Below are positions 25,531 through 34,394 of a stretch of DNA of 64,000 nt, piece after piece. The DNA is from Cryomorphaceae bacterium (lineage in GTDB: Bacteria; Bacteroidota; Bacteroidia; Flavobacteriales_D; Crocinitomicaceae), in the NCBI GenBank assembly GCA_027483605.1, contig JAIXUE010000037.1, forward strand, positions 1 through 64,000, read 5' to 3'. Each line of letters opens with the position of its first letter. The stretch's first letter is position 1. Made by a program: the position numbers and the translations under genes. Under the pieces are notes generated by a model. The model made no database searches and had not been told where the DNA came from. It saw only the letters and a program-made list of their open reading frames with translations.

Positions 25531-26894
25531 GTTTGAAAGTTAAAGGTACTGCATTCATTGAGGATGGCCTGCATCACTTCAGGGCTATCCCAATTTGTTT
25601 CGATATCGGGTTGCGCCATAATTTGATCCATGATGCTGCGCTGTTTTTTACCTTGTTCGTAGGCCACAGAATAAGGAATATTGCTAAACGTAACTTGGCT
25701 GTACAATGGCAACCACTTATTTGGATACATTTTGCTGAATTTACCTTCGATTTTTTTGCGCAATAAGAAAGAGGGGTCTGCAACGAGGTCGCGCATTTCA
25801 ATATAATTATCTAAAGAAAGATCTTGGAGGGCGTCGCCATTGGGCTTGCGCAGCGGGCTGTATTCGGCCCAGATGGCATCCCAATCGTGGTTGTGCTTGA
25901 GCATGAGTTCATTGAGTACGCGGCAATCTTCGAAACCTGCGTTCATGCCTTGGCCATAAAACGGAACGGTAGCATGAGCGGCATCGCCCATGAGGCCAAC
26001 TTTTCCTGCCGCCCAAGGGTAGCATCGGATGATGGCGAGATTGGAGAGTGGGTGGTCATCCCATTTGTCGGCGATGTCTGGCATGAGGTCGTGGAAGTCG
26101 GGGAAGATAGTCCTGAAAAAGCGATCGACATCGGCCTTGGTATTGAGTTTGTCAAAGGCAAATTCGTGGTGCTCATGCGGCATGAATAGCGTCAGGGTAA
26201 ACGAACCATCTTCGTTTGCCAAGGCGATCATCATGAAGCGGCCGCGCGGCCAAATATGCAAAGCATTTTTGTCCATCGCATAAGCGCCATCAGGAAGGGC
26301 AGGTAATAAGATTTCACGGTAACCATCGGCAATATAATTTTGACTATACTGAAAACGGTTGAGCTTCTGCATTGAGTTGTAGCGCACTGCACTAAAAGCG
26401 CCGTCTGCCGCAAAAATGACATCGGCTTTGGCTTCAAAATTTTCACCGGTTTGGGTATTGCGTAAATAGGCAATAGCGTTTTGTAAATCAACTCTGAGGC
26501 ATTCTGTTTGGTAATGAATAGTGGCATTGCCGTGTGTTTCGGCGATATCCATCATGGTGGCATTGACCTTCCCGCGCGACACCGAGTAGATCGCTTGGCC
26601 ATCTTCACCGTATTGTTGGTAAGTGAGTTTGCCACTGATATCATGCATCATGCGGCCGTACATTGGAATGGCAATTTTGCGAATTTCGTCGCCAACACCC
26701 ACAGCATCCAGAGCGGTCCAACCCCTTACTGAAAGGGCTAGATTGATAGATTTACCAGCGCTGATTTCAGCTTTTCGGATATCGGAACGGCGTTCGTAGA
26801 TGGTGACGTTGTATCCTGCTTTGGATAAATAAACGGCCCATAATGAACCTACTAATCCTGCGCCGATAATGATGGCCTCTCGTTTTTGTGTCAT
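25527..26894 (-). CDS. kmo: Kynurenine 3-monooxygenase
   Basis: The 455-residue FAD enzyme hydroxylates kynurenine to 3-hydroxykynurenine on the route from tryptophan to quinolinate and NAD. The N-terminal FAD fold has IIGAGLVGSLWAVYLSKAG and YERRSDIRK. The family-typical segment GKSINLALSVRGWTAL follows, and the second FAD motif is GLMGDAAHATVPFYGQGMN. C-terminal motifs (ADPSFLLRKKIEGKF, PLYSQVTFS) also fit KMO. No other kynurenine pathway gene is in the window. Confidence 0.92.
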   Translation of the reverse strand: MTQKREAIIIGAGLVGSLWAVYLSKAGYNVTIYERRSDIRKAEISAGKSINLALSVRGWTALDAVGVGDEIRKIAIPMYGRMMHDISGKLTYQQYGEDGQAIYSVSRGKVNATMMDIAETHGNATIHYQTECLRVDLQNAIAYLRNTQTGENFEAKADVIFAADGAFSAVRYNSMQKLNRFQYSQNYIADGYREILLPALPDGAYAMDKNALHIWPRGRFMMIALANEDGSFTLTLFMPHEHHEFAFDKLNTKADVDRFFRTIFPDFHDLMPDIADKWDDHPLSNLAIIRCYPWAAGKVGLMGDAAHATVPFYGQGMNAGFEDCRVLNELMLKHNHDWDAIWAEYSPLRKPNGDALQDLSLDNYIEMRDLVADPSFLLRKKIEGKFSKMYPNKWLPLYSQVTFSNIPYSVAYEQGKKQRSIMDQIMAQPDIETNWDSPEVMQAILNECSTFNFQT

Positions 26895-26930
26895 GTTTTA
26901 TTGCTCTTTAATCCTTAGATGCTTTAACAA

Positions 26931-26938
26931 CAAAGGTA
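26931..26938 (-). promoter_or_regulatory. -7 promoter box of kmo
   Basis: CAAAGGTA (TACCTTTG on the coding strand) matches TAnnTTTG and lies 36 bases upstream of the kmo ATG, in the 69-base gap after queG. No good -33 TTG was seen. Confidence 0.4.
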
Positions 26939-26963
26939 AGCACTAAGGGTTTTCGAAAAACGT

Positions 26964-27896
26964 CTATAGTTCCTTTTTTAAAAACTGAATATTTCGTTGT
27001 AGTCCATTGAATTTTGTCCTTTTGATGGCGCTTTTGCCAAAAAGCATTCGGAAACTTTCTTCTGAAAGTGCCTCCCATTCTTTGCTCGACAAATTCAGGA
27101 ATTCCGGATGAGGTTCAAAAGCGGCTTCTTGCTGGATTTTTGAAAAACGATTCCACGGACAAACGTCTTGGCAGATATCGCAACCAAAAGCCCAGTTTTC
27201 CATCTTGCCTTTGAATTCACTCGGTAAATCGGCGTCTTTTAATTCGATGGTCAGGTAAGAGATGCATTTAGACGCATCGATGAGGTAGGGCGTGGCGAGT
27301 GCGTCGGTAGGGCAGGCGTCTGTGCAGCGCGTGCAAGTGCCGCAATAATCTTTAATTGGGCCGTCTGGGCTGATTTCTAAATCGACAAAAAGTTCTGCAA
27401 TAAAGAAAAAGCTGCCGTTTTTTGGATGAATGAGGTTCGTGTTTTTACCCATCCAGCCCAAGCCCGCTTTTTTGGCCCATACTTTATCCATCACAGGAGC
27501 GGAGTCTACAAATGCTCTTCCTTGGATCTCACCGATTTTTTCGCGCAAAATAGCTAAGAACTCCTTGAGTTTGTCTTTGATGACGTAATGGTAATCTTGA
27601 CCATAAGCATATTTGGCAATTTGCGGCGCTGTCGGATCTTGCTGGGTTTGTTCGGGGTAGTAGTTCAGCAACAAGGAGATGATCGTTTGGGTACCGGGCT
27701 CGAGCAAACGCGGGTCTAGGCGCTTGTCAAAATGATTGGCCATGTACGCCATTTTGCCATGGTAATTTTGCTTTAGCCAGTGCTCGAGCCGAGGTGCTTC
27801 TTCTTCGAGAAAGCCCGCTTTAGAAAAGCCTACATGGAAAAAACCAAGCGCTTTGGCGGTGTCGGTGATCAGTGTTTTGTACTGGTCGTGTTTCAT
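26964..27896 (-). CDS. queG: Epoxyqueuosine reductase
   Basis: QueG uses cobalamin and two iron-sulfur clusters for the last step of queuosine synthesis on tRNA. The ATG at 27896 gives 310 residues (MKHDQYKTLITDTAKALGF). A start at 27974 would add 26 residues from within ruvB and is rejected. YHYVIKDKLKEFL, GWMGKNTNLIHP, CGTCTRCTDACPTDAL (first cluster) and GCDICQDVCPWN (second cluster) are all intact. The start lies one base after the ruvB stop. Confidence 0.95.
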   Translation of the reverse strand: MKHDQYKTLITDTAKALGFFHVGFSKAGFLEEEAPRLEHWLKQNYHGKMAYMANHFDKRLDPRLLEPGTQTIISLLLNYYPEQTQQDPTAPQIAKYAYGQDYHYVIKDKLKEFLAILREKIGEIQGRAFVDSAPVMDKVWAKKAGLGWMGKNTNLIHPKNGSFFFIAELFVDLEISPDGPIKDYCGTCTRCTDACPTDALATPYLIDASKCISYLTIELKDADLPSEFKGKMENWAFGCDICQDVCPWNRFSKIQQEAAFEPHPEFLNLSSKEWEALSEESFRMLFGKSAIKRTKFNGLQRNIQFLKKEL

Positions 27897-27897
27897 G

Positions 27898-28920
27898 TCA
27901 GAACAAGCCGCCTTGTGCCCAACCGAGGTCTCTGCCGAGGTGTTTGTAGCTTTTTTCAGTGGCTTTTCGACCACGCGGGGTGCGCATGAGGAAGCCTTCT
28001 TGGATTAAAAATGGCTCATAGACTTCTTCTAGGGTACCGGCGTTTTCACCAATTGCTGTGGCAATTGTACTGAGCCCTACAGGGCCGCCGTTGAATTTGT
28101 CGATGAGTACTTTGAGGATGCGCAAGTCCATGTCGTCTAGCCCATTTGAATCTACGTTGAGTGCTTTGAGCGCAATTTCGGTGATGTCGTCGTCTATGCG
28201 GCCAGAGCCTTTGATTTGTGCAAAATCGCGCACGCGCCTGAGCAGTGCATTGGCAATACGGGGTGTTCCGCGGCTGCGGCTCGCAATTTTATAAGCGGCG
28301 CTTTCTTCGATGCCAATATGCAATAAAGAAGCAGAGCGCTCAACAATGGCCGTAAGTGTTTTGGAGTCGTAGTATTCTAGCCGCGCATTGATGCCAAAAC
28401 GGGCGCGCAGCGGAGAAGTGAGCAAACCAGAGCGGGTAGTAGCCCCAATGAGCGTAAACGGATTGAGGTTGATTTGAATACTGCGCGCGTTGGCTCCGGA
28501 ATCGAGCATGATGTCGATGACGTAGTCTTCCATGGCGGAATACAAATATTCTTCAATGACGGGGCTGAGGCGGTGGATTTCATCGATAAATAAAACATCT
28601 CCCTCGCCCAGGTTGGTGAGCAGGCCTGCGAGGTCGCCGGCTTTGTCCAGGACAGGCCCTGAAGTGACCTTAAAACCAACGCCGAGTTCGTTGGCAATGA
28701 TATTGGCCAGTGTGGTTTTACCGAGGCCTGGAGGGCCGTGTAGCAAAACGTGGTCGAGCGGTTCTTTTCGAAGCTGGGCAGCACGCACAAAAACTTCTAG
28801 ATTTTCTACCACGGCAGGCTGCCCTGCAAAATCTTGTAAAGATTTGGGGCGCAAGACCTTGTCAAGTTCTTGTTCGTTTTGGCCAGTTGTTTCTTCTCGG
28901 TAGTCGAATGAATCCTCCAT
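27898..28920 (-). CDS. ruvB: Holliday junction branch migration ATPase RuvB
   Basis: The 340-residue AAA+ motor has Walker [14 protein letters not shown], Walker B FIDEIHRL, sensor region GATTRSG and the C-terminal winged helix ending [15 protein letters not shown]. It drives branch migration with RuvA during recombinational repair. A CAAAAATA sequence (28927-28934; TATTTTTG on the coding strand) ends six bases before the ATG and is a probable -7 box, so ruvB-queG may be one short-leader operon. Confidence 0.97.
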   Translation of the reverse strand: MEDSFDYREETTGQNEQELDKVLRPKSLQDFAGQPAVVENLEVFVRAAQLRKEPLDHVLLHGPPGLGKTTLANIIANELGVGFKVTSGPVLDKAGDLAGLLTNLGEGDVLFIDEIHRLSPVIEEYLYSAMEDYVIDIMLDSGANARSIQINLNPFTLIGATTRSGLLTSPLRARFGINARLEYYDSKTLTAIVERSASLLHIGIEESAAYKIASRSRGTPRIANALLRRVRDFAQIKGSGRIDDDITEIALKALNVDSNGLDDMDLRILKVLIDKFNGGPVGLSTIATAIGENAGTLEEVYEPFLIQEGFLMRTPRGRKATEKSYKHLGRDLGWAQGGLF

Positions 28921-28953
28921 GTCTTACAAAAATAACAATTTGTAGGTCGTGGC

Positions 28954-29631
28954 TTAGCGCCAAGTAGCAAGTAATTGCGCAAGGTCGGTAAATTCGAAAT
29001 CAGCTACAGCCAAACGCGGGTTCGGGAAGTGTGTTTTTTCGGGAATACAACAGACTTTCATTTTGGCAGCAAGGCCAGCAAGTACGCCATTGAACGAATC
29101 TTCAATGACCAAGCATTTTTGCACTGGGACGCCTAATTCTGTTGCTACTTTGATATAAACACCGGGGTGTGGTTTGCCATAGGTTTCAAATTCAGCTGAA
29201 TAGGTGAAGTCAAAGTAAGTACGGATTCCGAGGCTATTTAAAACAGTGTCAATGAGTCTTTGTGAGGAGGAGGTAGCTAAACCAATTTTTTTGTGTTGCG
29301 CTTGAAGGAAATCGAGCATCTCTAGAACGCCAAGCAGTGGTTGTGGGTTTTGTTCAATGAGCGAAATCAGTTTGTTGATGATTTGATCTTCTACAATTTG
29401 TAGGTTTTGGAGTCCCCAACTTTCGTGTGCGTTCCAAAAAGCAATGACTTCATCTATGCGCAGGCCAACGGTTTTTTGAAAATCTTGGTGCGTGAGCGTA
29501 GATCCGTATTGGCCAAAAACATATTCCATGGCAATTTTCCAGAGGGGCTCTGAATCGATGAGAACGCCATCCATGTCAAAAATGATGGCATCAAAATCAG
29601 CAAGATGTGGTTGTGGTTTATGGTTGCTCAT
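28954..29631 (-). CDS. HAD-superfamily sugar-phosphate phosphatase or phosphoglucomutase-like hydrolase
   Basis: The ATG at 29631 gives 225 residues starting MSNHKPQPHL. Motif I is FDMDGVLIDSEPLWK, with D at the nucleophile and the acid/base positions. Motif II is the Thr/Ser of GLATSSSQ, and motif III/IV is KCLVIEDSFNGVLA. A helical cap between motifs I and II places it in the beta-phosphoglucomutase/HxpB-like group acting on small phosphosugars. The exact substrate cannot be read from sequence. The start overlaps the end of the upstream CNNM/CBS gene by 14 bases. Confidence 0.88.
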   Translation of the reverse strand: MSNHKPQPHLADFDAIIFDMDGVLIDSEPLWKIAMEYVFGQYGSTLTHQDFQKTVGLRIDEVIAFWNAHESWGLQNLQIVEDQIINKLISLIEQNPQPLLGVLEMLDFLQAQHKKIGLATSSSQRLIDTVLNSLGIRTYFDFTYSAEFETYGKPHPGVYIKVATELGVPVQKCLVIEDSFNGVLAGLAAKMKVCCIPEKTHFPNPRLAVADFEFTDLAQLLATWR

Positions 29632-30874
29632 GATAGAAGCGGATGGTTTCAATTTTGCGCTCGCTCATTTTTTCTACGATGAGGCGGTAGTTACCAAATT
29701 GGACTTCATCACCTTCAGCCGGGAGTCTTTCTAGCTGACTGAGGATGAGCCCTGCTAAGGTATCGTAAGACTCAGATTCGCGCAAGTGAAAACCGTATTG
29801 TTCATTGAGGTAATCGATGTCGATGCGCGCAGAAAACAAGTACTCCGTAGCGGAGAGCTGTTGTTCGGTGAGGGCTTCTTTGTCGTGCTCATCTTGGATT
29901 TCACCAAAAATTTCTTCAATGACATCTTCTAAAGTAATGATGCCTGCCGTACCACCGTATTCGTCGGTTACTACCGCAAAATTACCCACTTGATTGGTGA
30001 ATTTTTCGAGGAGTTCTTTGCCGCTCATGACCGTTGGTACAAAAGAGATTGGTTTCAAAATCTGCTTAATTGAGCTCGGTTTCTTGAAAAGATCGAAAGA
30101 GTGAATATAGCCAATGATGTTGTCGATGTCGTCGCGGTAAATGATGAGCTTAGACAAGCCTTTTGAAGTCATGAGTGCCTTGGCATCCTCTATAGGGTCT
30201 TGGATATCGACAGCAATAATTTCCGGTCTAGGGATCATGCAATCTCGTGCTTTCACTTTAGAAAAGTCCAAGGCATTGCGCAGCAATAGCATGTCGTTAC
30301 CGAGTTCTTCTTCATCGCTCAGCTGAGCACTGAGTTCATCGACGTAGTTTTCAAGGTCTACTTTAGAGAACACGCGTTGTTGCTCTTTTTCAACTCCGAG
30401 CAGCTTTAAAAACCCAGTGCTGATCAGTACAATCATTTGGGTGGGTAAGTAGAGCAGAATGTACACTGCCAATAGTGCAAAAAGCCCGAGGTTCAGTGCT
30501 TTATTTGGATTGAGTTGTACAAGCGCCTTTGGGAGAAACTCGGCGGTAATGAGTACCAATAAGGTGGATAAAATGGTTTGTAAAATGAGCAAAATACCTT
30601 GATCTTCAAAACCAAAATGTACTAAGATTGGGCTGAGTTCAGCTCCGGCTGCAATGCCGTATGCAACGAGCGCTACGTTGTTCCCGAGTAGCAATAACGC
30701 AATCATGTTGCTCTCTTTGCGGTAAAAAAGCGCTAAGATTTTTCCTTGTAGGGTATTGTTCTTTTTGAGCACTTCTATGCGCAAACGATTGGCTGAAATA
30801 AAGGCCAACTCCATTGCCGAAAAGAATGCTGAACAAATCAGGGAGCAAATGATCAGCAGCACGTTGAAGTCCAT
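29618..30874 (-). CDS. CNNM-domain/CBS-pair membrane protein (HlyC/CorC family)
   Basis: In this 418-residue protein, residues 1-170 are a CNNM transmembrane domain with four membrane spans (ICSLICSAFFSAMELAFISA, TILSTLLVLITAEFLPKAL). Two CBS domains follow (MIPRPEIIAVDIQDP and AVVTDEYGGTAGIITLEDV), then a C-terminal CorC/HlyC domain from about 335. Members are linked to Mg2+/Co2+ transport, and GldE of gliding bacteria belongs to this family. Nothing here proves it is GldE. It is on the minus strand between purD and the HAD gene. Confidence 0.9.
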   Translation of the reverse strand: MDFNVLLIICSLICSAFFSAMELAFISANRLRIEVLKKNNTLQGKILALFYRKESNMIALLLLGNNVALVAYGIAAGAELSPILVHFGFEDQGILLILQTILSTLLVLITAEFLPKALVQLNPNKALNLGLFALLAVYILLYLPTQMIVLISTGFLKLLGVEKEQQRVFSKVDLENYVDELSAQLSDEEELGNDMLLLRNALDFSKVKARDCMIPRPEIIAVDIQDPIEDAKALMTSKGLSKLIIYRDDIDNIIGYIHSFDLFKKPSSIKQILKPISFVPTVMSGKELLEKFTNQVGNFAVVTDEYGGTAGIITLEDVIEEIFGEIQDEHDKEALTEQQLSATEYLFSARIDIDYLNEQYGFHLRESESYDTLAGLILSQLERLPAEGDEVQFGNYRLIVEKMSERKIETIRFYHEQP

Positions 30875-30879
30875 GAAGC

Positions 30880-32160
30880 TTATTTTTCGAGGACGTCCTT
30901 ACCGATATCTTTTCGGTAATAAGCGTCGTCAAAGGAAATTTTTGAAATGGATTCGTAGCTGCGCTCCAAAGCTGCTTCGATGTTTTTACCGTAAGAGGTG
31001 ACCGCCAAAACGCGACCGCCGTTAGAGACAACGGAAGGCCCGTCTGGAAGTGTGCCCGCATGAAAAACCAAACTATCTGTGATGCTATTGAGTCCGTAGA
31101 TGGTTTTGCCTTTTTGGTAGTCACCCGGGTAGCCGCCTGCAACCATCATGACGGTGGCGGCGCTTTTATCGTGGAATTGAATGTCGCGTTCAGATAAAGT
31201 ATGCGTGGCAACGCCTTCGAATAAGTCGAGGATGTCACTTTTGATGCGCGGCATCACGACTTCGGTTTCGGGATCACCCATGCGGCAGTTGTATTCAATG
31301 ACATACGGATCTCCTTTGACGCTGATCAGTCCGAAAAAGACAAAACCGTTGTAAGTGATTTTTTCGGCTTTGAGTCCTTTGATGGTAGGAATCACGACAC
31401 GGTTCAGTACTTTGTCCATGAAGGCGGCATCGGCAAACGGAACAGGAGAAATGGCACCCATACCACCAGTATTGAGGCCGGTATCACCTTCGCCAATTCT
31501 TTTGTAATCTTTTGCTTCAGGAAGTAGTTTAAAAGACTCGCCGTCGGTGATGGCAAAAACAGAAAGTTCGATGCCCGACAAGAATTGTTCGATGACTACT
31601 TTTTCACTCGCGGCACCAAATTTTGCGCCTACAAGCATTTCTTCGAGTTCGCGTTTGGCTTCGTCGAGGTCCTCGATGATCAAAACGCCTTTGCCAGCTG
31701 CCAAACCGTCGGCTTTCAAAACATAAGGGCCTTTCATGGCATCTAGAAAGCGCAAGCCTTCTGTGAGTGTTTGGGCATCAAAAGTGCCGTATTTGGCGGT
31801 GGGGATGCGGTGGCGCGACATAAAAGCTTTTGCAAAGTCTTTGCTGCCTTCTAATTGTGCGCCTTCTTTGCTTGGGCCAATCAGACCCACATTTTTGAGT
31901 TCTGGATCTTGCTTGAAAAAATCGTAAATCCCTAAAACAAGTGGTTCTTCGGGCCCAACAACAACCATGTCAATGGCGTGTTGCAGAACTGCTTCTTTGA
32001 TGGCCTCAAAATCGTTGAGCTTAAGGTCTAAGTTTTTGCCGTGTTTTTTGGTTCCGGCATTGCCGGGGGCAATAAAAAGTTCATCGAGAATAGAACTTTG
32101 GGAGATTTTCCAGGCGATGGCGTGTTCGCGACCGCCGGACCCGAGTAGGAGTACTCTCAT
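30880..32160 (-). CDS. purD: Phosphoribosylamine-glycine ligase
   Basis: This 426-residue ATP-grasp enzyme carries out the second step of purine synthesis. The N-terminal LLLGSGGREHAIAWKIS, the ATP-grasp GPYVLKADGLAAGKGV and NCRMGDPETEVVMPR are intact. The start overlaps the purQ stop by 4 bases (32157-32160), so purQ and purD are translationally coupled. The stop is 5 bases before the CNNM/CBS gene. Confidence 0.97.
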   Translation of the reverse strand: MRVLLLGSGGREHAIAWKISQSSILDELFIAPGNAGTKKHGKNLDLKLNDFEAIKEAVLQHAIDMVVVGPEEPLVLGIYDFFKQDPELKNVGLIGPSKEGAQLEGSKDFAKAFMSRHRIPTAKYGTFDAQTLTEGLRFLDAMKGPYVLKADGLAAGKGVLIIEDLDEAKRELEEMLVGAKFGAASEKVVIEQFLSGIELSVFAITDGESFKLLPEAKDYKRIGEGDTGLNTGGMGAISPVPFADAAFMDKVLNRVVIPTIKGLKAEKITYNGFVFFGLISVKGDPYVIEYNCRMGDPETEVVMPRIKSDILDLFEGVATHTLSERDIQFHDKSAATVMMVAGGYPGDYQKGKTIYGLNSITDSLVFHAGTLPDGPSVVSNGGRVLAVTSYGKNIEAALERSYESISKISFDDAYYRKDIGKDVLEK

Positions 32161-32846
32161 GAACAGTGCGCTAAAATAGATTCAAAAATACGAAGACCGT
32201 CTATGTTATTGAGGTGTTTGTCGGCTGCGCGTTCAGGGTGAGGCATCATGCCAAAAACGTTTTTGCCGCGGTTGGTGATGCCCGCGATGTGCTCCAAAGA
32301 ACCGTTAGGATTGCTATGGTTGTCTTCATTGGCCTCTGCAGTACAGTACGTGAATAAGATTTGGTCGTTGGCTTTTAAAGAGGCCATAGTAGCGTCATCT
32401 GCATAGAAACGACCTTCGCCATGCGCGATCGGAATTTGGTAAGCTTTGTTGTGGTCGAGGTCTTTGGTGGGAGCTGCTGACTTGCTGACTGGCTTAAGGT
32501 AAACGTTTTTGCAAATGAATTTTTGGGTATCGTTGTGTAGCAAAGCACCTTCCAAAAGGCCGGATTCAGTTAGTATTTGAAAACCATTACAAATACCCAT
32601 GACGTAACCACCATTGTTGGCATGTGCAATCACGGACTCCATAATTGGCGAAAACTTGGCAATAGCACCGGAACGCAGGTAGTCACCGTAAGAGAAGCCA
32701 CCTGGAATCACGATGAAATCTGCTCCTTGGAGATCGGTGTCTTTGTGCCAAAGCTCAATCACTTCTTGCCCCATTAAATCTTTGAGTACGTAGACCATGT
32801 CTTGGTCACAATTGGATCCTGGAAAGGTAACAACACCAAATTTCAT
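32157..32846 (-). CDS. purQ: Phosphoribosylformylglycinamidine synthase glutaminase subunit
   Basis: The 229-residue class I glutamine amidotransferase starts VVTFPGSNCDQDM. The nucleophile Cys is in GICNGFQILTESGLL and the His/Glu dyad in MMPHPERA. It feeds ammonia to PurL together with PurS. A separate PurQ (with purS at 62309) means this organism has the three-part enzyme rather than the single long PurL chain. purL itself is not in the window. Confidence 0.96.
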   Translation of the reverse strand: MKFGVVTFPGSNCDQDMVYVLKDLMGQEVIELWHKDTDLQGADFIVIPGGFSYGDYLRSGAIAKFSPIMESVIAHANNGGYVMGICNGFQILTESGLLEGALLHNDTQKFICKNVYLKPVSKSAAPTKDLDHNKAYQIPIAHGEGRFYADDATMASLKANDQILFTYCTAEANEDNHSNPNGSLEHIAGITNRGKNVFGMMPHPERAADKHLNNIDGLRIFESILAHCS

Positions 32847-32866
32847 TTTCGTTTTTTAAGTTGGTT

Positions 32867-32874
32867 CAAAGTTA
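32867..32874 (-). promoter_or_regulatory. -7 promoter box of purQ-purD
   Basis: CAAAGTTA (TAACTTTG on the coding strand) matches TAnnTTTG and lies 20 bases before the purQ ATG. A TTG-like CAA at 32890-32892 is only 15 bases further, shorter than usual. Confidence 0.4.
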
Positions 32875-32888
32875 GTAAAAGTCTAGGC

Positions 32889-33863
32889 TCAAATTGTAAA
32901 AAGCAGAAATTTTAGCAAGGAGAAGCCAAAGAGAATATAGAAAAACAAATGCGAGCTAATGCCTAGGCTACTACTCAAAAGGGCATATGAAAAATAAAAG
33001 GAAAAAGGCAATGAAATCAAGCTTAACAAGCCAATTTGACCAGTGAAAAGAAAAAGAACAGTGCCAATGATCAAGATGAAGAAGGTAAAGAGCGTCAATA
33101 TTTGAGTTTGCTTCTTGAGTTTCAACGAAGCTTTGAGCAGGCGCGCACGCAAGCCGAGCAAACTGAAGATAAGAATCAGTCCAAGTAAGCCTAAAATGGT
33201 GAAGTCTTGCCATGTTGGCCAATAAAACGGAATCTTTTGAAAGAGGTTTAATTGGTTGAATTGTCCGCTCAATTCAAAATAACTGACGAGCCCTAACTGA
33301 GGTAAAAGAAAGCCAATGCACAACAGTAGGAGTTCCCGCATGTAAAAACCACGCAACACAATAAACATCAACATGAGTGCAGGTAGAAGTAGTATAAACG
33401 TGGGTTCAAAAAACACGCTGAGGCCAAATGCAAAACTGGCATTGAAAGCCGGTTTTTTCGCGTTCTGCTGGGGCTTGATGCTAAAAAAGAGCCCAAAGCC
33501 AATAATGCAGCAAAATTGAGCAACGAAAAGCCAGCTAGGCTCCCCCCATAAGTGAAAAAAGCTGGCAAAAATCAGGTAGTTTAAACTGACGATGAATGTA
33601 TTTTTTTCTAGAAATTCTCGGCTATTGAAGACCCAGTTGAGTGCTACGGCATTCAGCAAGAGCATAAAGAAATGAGCCAATAGGTGAGCGGTAGGCACTT
33701 TGGCTAGGTAAGGAATGAGTTGTTGAAATTGTGTAGCCTGACCAAATGGGGCTGAAAAGCCCAAAAAATACCCAATAGGATAGAGTGCTAATATCACAGG
33801 TAGCAAAAGCAACACCCCCACACGGTTGTCTAAAAATAATCTGAGCACTTTCAAAATTAGCAC
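32889..33863 (-). CDS. Polytopic membrane protein, possibly DUF6427 family
   Basis: The 324-residue product begins at a GTG (33863), reading GTG-CTA-ATT-TTG. It is very hydrophobic, with about nine or ten predicted membrane spans (VGVLLLLPVILALYPIGYF, LAHFFMLLLNAVALNWVF, FTFFILIIGTVLFLF). Composition and size fit the Bacteroidota DUF6427 proteins of unknown function, but I cannot confirm the family by eye. The gene stands between purQ (42 bases downstream) and the divergent DksA-like gene. Confidence 0.75.
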   Translation of the reverse strand: MLILKVLRLFLDNRVGVLLLLPVILALYPIGYFLGFSAPFGQATQFQQLIPYLAKVPTAHLLAHFFMLLLNAVALNWVFNSREFLEKNTFIVSLNYLIFASFFHLWGEPSWLFVAQFCCIIGFGLFFSIKPQQNAKKPAFNASFAFGLSVFFEPTFILLLPALMLMFIVLRGFYMRELLLLCIGFLLPQLGLVSYFELSGQFNQLNLFQKIPFYWPTWQDFTILGLLGLILIFSLLGLRARLLKASLKLKKQTQILTLFTFFILIIGTVLFLFTGQIGLLSLISLPFSFYFSYALLSSSLGISSHLFFYILFGFSLLKFLLFTI

Positions 33864-33952
33864 TAAACCGCAAGGATTGCCGCGAGTTGTGAATAAGTCA
33901 CTGCGATTGTTTAAAAAGAAGATAAGTTCTTGTTAAATCGGTGCGCATTAGC

Positions 33953-33982
33953 TTGTCTAAAACCTAAAAAACAATATATTTG
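33953..33982 (+). promoter_or_regulatory. Promoter of the DksA-like gene and lspA
   Basis: TTG (33953-33955) and TATATTTG (33975-33982) are exactly 19 bases apart, a textbook Bacteroidota promoter. The -7 box is 28 bases upstream of the ATG at 34011. The rest of the 147-base divergent gap (33864-34010) shows no other feature. Confidence 0.75.
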
Positions 33983-34010
33983 CTTTCCTAATTTTTGAAA
34001 ACTGACCGCC

Positions 34011-34391
34011 ATGGAAAAGCCTAAAAATCGTTACTCAGATGCAGATTTAGAAGAGTTCAAAACACTCATCCAAAATAAACTCAAAGAAGCGCACATTGAT
34101 TTCGACTTACTGAAAGGCTCCCTTTCACATACCGATGACCACGGCACCGATGACACCGGCCGCACCTTCAACATGATGGAAGACGGTTCCGAAACGCTTT
34201 CAAGAGAAGAAGTTGCCCAATTAGCTGCCCGCCAAGAGAAGTTTATTCAGAGCCTCAATGCCGCACTAATGCGCATTGAAAATAAAACTTACGGTGTGTG
34301 TCGTGTTACCGGACTTCTGATTCCAAAAGAGCGCCTGCGTTTGGTTCCGCATGCTACCATGAGTATCGATGCCAAAAATGCTCAAAAATAA
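34011..34391 (+). CDS. TraR/DksA-family regulator with a degenerate zinc finger
   Basis: The 126-residue protein has the DksA-like order: an N-terminal coiled coil (SDADLEEFKTLIQNKLKEAH), an acidic linker with DDHGTDDTGR, and the C-terminal YGVCRVTGLLIPKERLRLVP. Classical DksA/TraR proteins have four zinc cysteines here. Only the first is left (GVC), with Thr and Gly next to it and MSIDAKN instead of a Cys pair, so zinc is probably not bound. It is likely an RNA polymerase secondary-channel regulator. lspA follows 3 bases later. Confidence 0.88.
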   Translation: MEKPKNRYSDADLEEFKTLIQNKLKEAHIDFDLLKGSLSHTDDHGTDDTGRTFNMMEDGSETLSREEVAQLAARQEKFIQSLNAALMRIENKTYGVCRVTGLLIPKERLRLVPHATMSIDAKNAQK

Positions 34392-34394
34392 CGC

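Noticed and set aside
27897-27974. Longer start for queG at 27974
   Set aside because: The extra 26 residues lie entirely within ruvB and have no similarity to QueG; an ATG one base past the ruvB stop is better.
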